Assembly: GCA_964404235.1 (NCBI GenBank)
Contig: CAYOJL010000079.1
Span: 1 to 10,094 of the forward strand
Direction of reading: 5' to 3'
Length of the DNA stretch: 10,094 bases
Source: CACEUX01 sp964404235
Lineage (GTDB): Bacteria; Fidelibacterota; Marinisomatia; Marinisomatales; UBA1611
Numbering within the stretch: the first letter of the stretch is position 1; each line of letters starts with the position of its first letter. The notes under the pieces were generated by a model, which was given only the letters and a program-made list of their open reading frames with translations, did no database searches and was not told the DNA's origin. The position numbers and the translations under genes were made by a program. Below are positions 5,237-10,094 of the stretch, one piece after another.

Positions 5237-8200
5237 AAGGTCTGATACCAATAATACATCAAATATATTAATTATATTATTACCATCAGCATCTGCTGCT
5301 AGAAATTCTTGAGGTTGAAGTTCAAAAAGGCCAAGTATATAATTAGAACATAAAAGTGCATCGACCACGGTTATAGAGCCATCTCCATTAACATCACCAA
5401 TCTCATATTGTTCTGTGCCTGGTGCTAGACCAATTACAGAAATAGAAGCTGTATTCTCTTGTCCATTTGGGCCATATACCGTTAGTGATATCTCATATAC
5501 CCCTGGCTCTTCGCAGAATAGTTTTGGTGTTTGTCCATAACCGATCAATTCCCCATCATTTGTCCAAATTCTGTCACCGATGGGGCCTGTTGATTCATCG
5601 TAAAAATGGAAATGATCAGGCACAGTGATTGCTGATCTAACAACTTTTGGATAAGCGTTCAATAGTGAAAAAGGTCCAATAGTTGTATTTTGTATCTGTA
5701 ATCCAATTAATTCGGATGGTAGTTCGTTAAAGAATAATTGTATATAGTCGTAATCATTTGGGTGAGAAATTGATACAGGATACCCTGATATAGTTTTGAG
5801 GCTATCCCATTCAACCAACCCCACATCATCAAACCATGAGAACGCTAGCCCTGAATCTGGCACACCACTATTTAATCTTAGATCAAAATAATTTACATCT
5901 TCATCACTAGGTATATCTCCCCAGTATCTTTCCCAATCAAAAGACCCTGAGATCGAATCACCCATAGATGATGTAAATAAACTTTCGCCAGTTCTACCAC
6001 TTGCGCAACGAACCTCAATAGTCACTTCTTTTCCATTTTCCGTTTTAATAAAGCCGTGAACTGTATGTGAATATTCATTTTTAAAAGGAAAACGTTCTTC
6101 AAGATTTGTAACAATATTATCAGGAGAATCTGGTGACCGTATATGTGATAGTCCCGTGCCCCCTCTTCTAAAGATCGAATCTTGGAGAGTTTCATTTTCA
6201 CTATTCAAATTCCAAAGAGAACTCCCTTCATCCTCAAAATTCTTCATCCATATTTTTTCCCTTCCAAGGCGATAGTGTGTAATTGAAGGATCACCTTCTG
6301 ATATTTGAGAAAGACTGCCTGCCTTTGTTAACGGAATTGGCTCGGACTGGAAATATGACTCTCCATTAAGATCAAATGGTTTGTAATTCACTACCCAGGC
6401 ATTGTGATCAATAATGTCATAAGGCATCATTAAACTATCCGTAATAATATATGCACGTTGATTATCAGTATCGACATGTACATATGTGTTGAGTTCTTTT
6501 GAACGCATAGAAATATAGTCCAAGATATAATTACCTAATTCTCCTTCAGCAGGCAAGGTCAAGTAATCATCAATATATACTGGATCTATTGAAAAAGCTG
6601 TAAAACCAGATTCGTCCGCTTCTGCATTTAAGATCATTGAAGGATAGGTCTCAGGATAATTCAGATCAAAAATAAAATTACCTAAAGAATGAGCAATCAG
6701 TTTACCATTATATATTTCTACTCCTTGAATAATATGAGGATGGTGAACAATAACAATATCGGCACCCTCATCTATGGAAAATTGTCTTATTGCTCTATCC
6801 CACATTTGAGGTCGATCAAGCCTCCATGAATAATCTTCAGCCTCCATACCATCTTTTGATATCATTTGGAAACCGACTTCACTTGCAGGATTCGTTCTAA
6901 GATTAGTAAATCCATCTAGCGGTGTATATGAGTCATAATTTAAACCCGGTGAATACGAGTACTCACTTCCTGCATGCATTTCAACCACAACAAGATCTGC
7001 CAGAGCCTCTACTGATTGGATCTGTTGTTTCAAATAATATGGTGTCATATAGGCAAACCCTGCCTTATTCTCGCCCGCATTCAAGTAGGGTTGATAGTTA
7101 TTATATTGCCCTGTTCTATCACTGGAGGCAATAAAAGCAATGGTCTGTCCTTTTACTGATTTGAATGCTGGTAGATATGCTTCATAGCTATTCATACCTG
7201 CACCTGAATAAATGATTCCTGCCTCACTTAAGATATTTTGTGTCTGGATCATTGCAGGTTCCATATAATCGAGTATATGATTATTTGCTAAAGAGACAAC
7301 ATCGATACCTGCATATATCAAACCACTCACATTTTCAGGAGCAGAACGAAAAATAATACTTTTTGATGGGTGAGGATATCCTTGATCTGAAAGTGGTATT
7401 TCAAGATTAGCAACGGTTATATCAGCTGACATTCCAAGTAATTCCCGAGTCGGAATAAAAAGAGCATTAACACCTTGAGTTGTTATAATTCCATCATCTT
7501 CTTCAAATCTTCTTCCCATCATGATATCACCAACAAAATTGAATTTTATAGGGAAAGAAGTATTGCCCTCTTCGACCTGGATCGCTGTAGTTGACCATCC
7601 TTGTTGACCTGTTTCATCCTCAACGGTCAAAATGACCGTATAATCATGATCGTCTTCGACAATGTAATCATGTATTGGATTAGCTTCATTTGAGGACTCG
7701 CCATCGCCAAACTCCCAATTATAAGAGAATGCATATGAGTCGGTATCCTGTATTGTTGAATAGAATGATACTGTGATCATTTGATGATGAGTTTCATCTC
7801 TGACGCTTCCTAACTCATATCCAATGGAGACCGATGGACTAATTGGTAGGTCCGGGGTAATGTCTCTGACCATACTAAAATGCACACTCCCAGGAGTGCT
7901 ACTTGTATCATCATGATCATTAATGAAATGAATCTCATTTAGAACGGATAGTGAATCGTACCACGCAAGCCAATCATCACCAATAGGAAGCCTATAGGAA
8001 TGCCATGACCCGATATGTCCAACACCTTGATATACAGGGATCCATTCTTCTATATCCAGGGTCTCATATCCTGAAAAAGAATAACGGATCGAATTTTCAC
8101 CATTTGAGAAGCCAATGGCCTGTATCTCAGAAATGCTATCGACCATAGCAAAAACCTGTAATATAGTTCCTGAATCTGGTGTAAAAGGATCGATCTGTAC

Positions 8201-9737
8201 TGATTTCCAACTATTGCCAAAAATGACAAGAGTTGGGCTATTGCCTGGAAATGTATTTGAAGAGTCTATTGCAAAACTATCTTCATCAATATCTTCATCG
8301 ATAATACCTTCCAGATCACTGCCATCAGTAAAATATAATAAAGTATCGGGGTGGCTATGTCCTGGTAATAGGTTAGAAACCGCTTCAGACCAAGGTCCAG
8401 CATTATTAAAATGATCCATTCCACGAATCTGAAACCACCAGGGTTCTGTATTGTTCAACCCCGATAGTATCTGGTGGTCTCTTCGCATGTATTGCAAAAT
8501 TTCATGATCTTCAAGATCAAATAAGATAGGATCATTGAAAAGTGTGTCCGTATCTGCTTGTATTTGAAAAGTTTTAAAATTGGTATCATAGACAGGTGTC
8601 CAATTGAGATAGACCTGATCTGAATTATCCACATTATAAGCTGTGATAAATTCAATTGAATCTGGTGGATCTTGGTCATTCACTGTTTCCCAGTGCGTTA
8701 AATATGAATCCAGCGCATCTATAAATGGTTGATAATATTCTCTGATCAGAGAAAAATTATTTATTCCGGTAGGGTATGAACCATTATGATATGCGGAATC
8801 ATTTGAGATTCCACTGCTGTCAAAAAGCATGGGTTTTTCATCTAATTCTATATGGATCCACGGTTCATATACAGAATAACTATTGGTCAAGCCTTGAAGA
8901 TCGAGCATTTGTATTCCATTTGATGGTCCTCTCAATTCTGTGGCTAATGTAATGGGGAACTCGGTTTCTCCATTATCATATACGCATTGATCATCATAGA
9001 ATACTTCATAATATTCCGTAACATGTAGGGAGTTGGTATTACCAAACTGACCTTGATCAATAGGATACTCTGATGTGAAATTTATTATGTCAAAGTGATC
9101 TTCTGTAATATCCCGGATAGGTTTTGTAGTAAATGAATTTTGTGATCCAGCTGCAACAATAATTGATTTACGAGGTGCGTGAGATTCATTATCAAAACTA
9201 TGTATTGCAAAAACAAGAGGCCAATGGGGATTAATGCCTACTAATGGATGCACGGCTGCCTCTTGAAATTTTTGAAATATTGTGTTGGGGTAGCGAGAAG
9301 GATCTGACAATGACTTGCTATTTGAATAATTACCAATTCCGGTCCATAAAACTTCTCTACCTGCACCATTGATCATGAATGCAAAGGCATTGGTCTTTAG
9401 AAATATATCAATAGCAATATAAGGAGCAATAAAATCATCGCAGGGGTGAGGGACCTGGATGATCACTTGTTCTCGTGTCGCTTGAGGATTAATAATATAC
9501 ATTCCCCATCCATTTCGAAAACTGCCTATTACGTCGTCCAGATCATTATCAGATTGGTTCGAGTCAATAAAGCTAGTATCCAATTGTTCTCTAATTATAT
9601 GAAATACTCGATTATAGACAGTGTCTTCAAAAATAACCAACTCATAATAGAAAGACTCGATAGAATCCTGAAGTAATGAATCAACAAGCGTTGTATACCC
9701 TAGGATAAATCCAGAAAAAATATCTTCACAATAACTT
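5219..9737 (-). CDS. Giant multidomain exported CapA-family protein with dockerin-like C-terminus (5'-partial)
   Basis: At least 1,505 residues. A possible internal TTG start lies at 9640, but the frame stays open for 32 more codons to the assembly gap, so the N-terminus is missing. Residue numbers count from 9640. 40-320: unassigned, with H65 (VPHPCDD), D113/R116 (SDPSR) and H147 (AIHSFD), loosely like N-formylglutamate amidohydrolase motifs. 325-425: FN3-like. 435-595: beta-sandwich. 600-690: PKD (NWEFGDGES). 697-1020: CapA/PGA_cap metallophosphatase-like, with GDIMMGR (704-710), ANLEIP, LANNH (784-788), EMHAGSE (887-893), HHPH (966-969), HSLGNFIFD. 1130-1280: CBM-like. 1335-1405: PKD-like. 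1411-1468: two dockerin-like calcium loops (D1416-D1427, D1450-D1461). Probably exported or surface-bound. CapA proteins are linked to poly-gamma-glutamate capsule synthesis, but the true reaction is unresolved. Confidence 0.9.
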
Positions 9738-9775
9738 NNNNNNNNNNNNNNNNNNNNNNNNNNNNNNNNNNNNNN
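9738..9775. other. Assembly gap (38 N)
   Basis: A run of 38 N interrupts the 5' part of the giant CapA-type gene. The real distance is unknown. Frame relations across it, and the true start of that gene, cannot be determined from this window. Confidence 0.99.
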
Positions 9776-9776
9776 A

Positions 9777-9926
9777 TTACAATGTTAAACCAATGGACAT
9801 AGTTTTTATATCGTATGACGAGCCCGGTGAGTGACCTGCTATAAATTCAGATAGTTCACCTATCTCATGAATGATATTCGCGAGTGAAAGACTTATACTG
9901 AGCGCACTGATAAAAATCCATTTCAT
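9777..9926 (-). CDS. 49-aa ORF with signal-peptide-like N-terminus, just upstream of the gap
   Basis: ATG at 9926, TAA ending at 9777. The first 17 residues (MKWIFISALSISLSLAN) have a basic N-region, hydrophobic core and small residues near a possible cleavage point, like a Sec signal. The rest (ending in DIKTMSIGLTL) has no recognised domain. The stop lies one base from the gap. It may therefore be a separate small exported protein, or the damaged 5' end of the giant CapA-type gene, which needs a signal peptide and currently lacks one. The start overlaps a TATAATG sequence and has no Shine-Dalgarno. Confidence 0.35.
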   Translation of the reverse strand: MKWIFISALSISLSLANIIHEIGELSEFIAGHSPGSSYDIKTMSIGLTL

Positions 9927-10001
9927 TATACTAATACAGAATAAGAAACTAAATATATTGTCCTATTGATGAATAAATAAAATGATCTAATTGTTTATAT
10001 C

Positions 10002-10021
10002 TAATCGTTCATTAACGATTA
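10002..10021 (-). terminator. 8-bp hairpin after the right-edge partial gene, possible terminator
   Basis: TAATCGTT, loop CATT, AACGATTA (plus-strand reading), a perfect 8-bp stem with a tetraloop, beginning 5 nt after the stop codon of the partial minus-strand CDS at 10027. There is no U-tract on the minus strand and the stem is AT-rich, so termination would be weak; it could instead protect the mRNA 3' end. Confidence 0.35.
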
Positions 10022-10026
10022 TCTCA

Positions 10027-10094
10027 TTAAAATTCAATACCGAGTCCTACTACCGGGATGGTGCTAAAATAAACAATTTTTCCAATATTATTAT
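10027..10094 (-). CDS. C-terminal 21 codons of a possible outer-membrane beta-barrel protein
   Basis: An open minus-strand frame enters from the right edge and ends with TAA at 10029-10027. The last residues (IVYFSTIPVVGLGIEF) alternate hydrophobic and small/polar positions and finish with Phe, the usual terminal beta-strand signature recognised by the BAM complex. The fragment is too short for family assignment and could be chance; the hairpin 5 nt downstream mildly supports a genuine gene end. Confidence 0.4.
   Translation of the reverse strand, partial: NNIGKIVYFSTIPVVGLGIEF

Noticed and set aside
5230..5245. Short direct repeat GGTCTGA AA GGTCTGA at the HAD/CapA overlap
   Set aside because: It is only 7 bp and lies in coding sequence (HAD C-terminus and CapA-protein end); it forms no hairpin and is probably chance.
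5237..5300. AT-rich stretch after the HAD stop as a terminator
   Set aside because: No GC-containing stem was found, and the bases encode the second dockerin-like calcium loop of the opposite gene.
8115..8414. 99-aa plus-strand ORF inside the giant gene
   Set aside because: It is antisense to a continuous coding frame with recognisable domains; its sequence shows no domain or signal.

Overview
The window is an AT-rich (about two-thirds A+T by eye), gene-dense bacterial segment with a 38-base assembly gap at 9738-9775, so it is probably part of a metagenome or single-cell scaffold. Several things point to a Gram-negative, probably marine member of the FCB/Bacteroidota-like group, with Candidatus Marinimicrobia (SAR406) as a good guess. 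These are a large secreted-type multidomain protein ending in a dockerin-like EF-hand pair, PKD and FN3 modules, an arylsulfotransferase-like protein, a DUF5362-like membrane protein, a possible beta-barrel C-terminus at the right edge, and few recognisable Shine-Dalgarno sequences. The phylum assignment is inference; no marker such as 16S rRNA is present.

Layout. 1-582 (minus): N-terminal 194 codons of an arylsulfotransferase (ASST) family protein running off the left edge. 583-688: AT-rich spacer with a perfect 12-bp inverted repeat and a TATAAT box. 689-761 (plus): tRNA-Thr(CGU). 767-1390 (minus): a YidD-domain protein with an N-terminal hydrophobic signal and a C-terminal membrane extension. 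1453-1782 (plus): a small two-helix membrane protein with a charged amphipathic tail. 4538 down to 1779 (minus): a tightly packed operon of a NUDIX CoA-pyrophosphatase-like hydrolase, an 83-aa two-TM protein, a probable overlooked or frameshifted small membrane ORF, a PIN-PhoH ATPase and a DUF5362-like membrane protein. 4598-5236 (plus): a HAD phosphatase. 9737 down to 5219 (minus): a protein of more than 1,500 residues whose N-terminus is lost in the gap. It holds a possible metallohydrolase-like N-terminal domain, FN3, a beta-sandwich, PKD, a CapA-type metallophosphatase-like domain, a CBM-like domain, a second PKD-like domain and a dockerin-like end. 9777-9926 (minus): a 49-aa ORF beginning like a signal peptide. 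10027-10094 (minus): the last 21 codons of what may be an outer-membrane protein.

Function. The left and right parts encode exported or envelope proteins (ASST, YidD-like, CapA-dockerin). The central operon combines RNA/nucleotide housekeeping (PIN-PhoH, NUDIX) with small membrane proteins; no shared pathway can be read directly from it. There are no mobile elements, CRISPR arrays or rRNA genes. The least ordinary items are the CapA multidomain protein with its uncharacterised N-terminal domain, the hidden small ORF between the 83-aa gene and phoH, and the exported-looking YidD fusion next to the tRNA gene.
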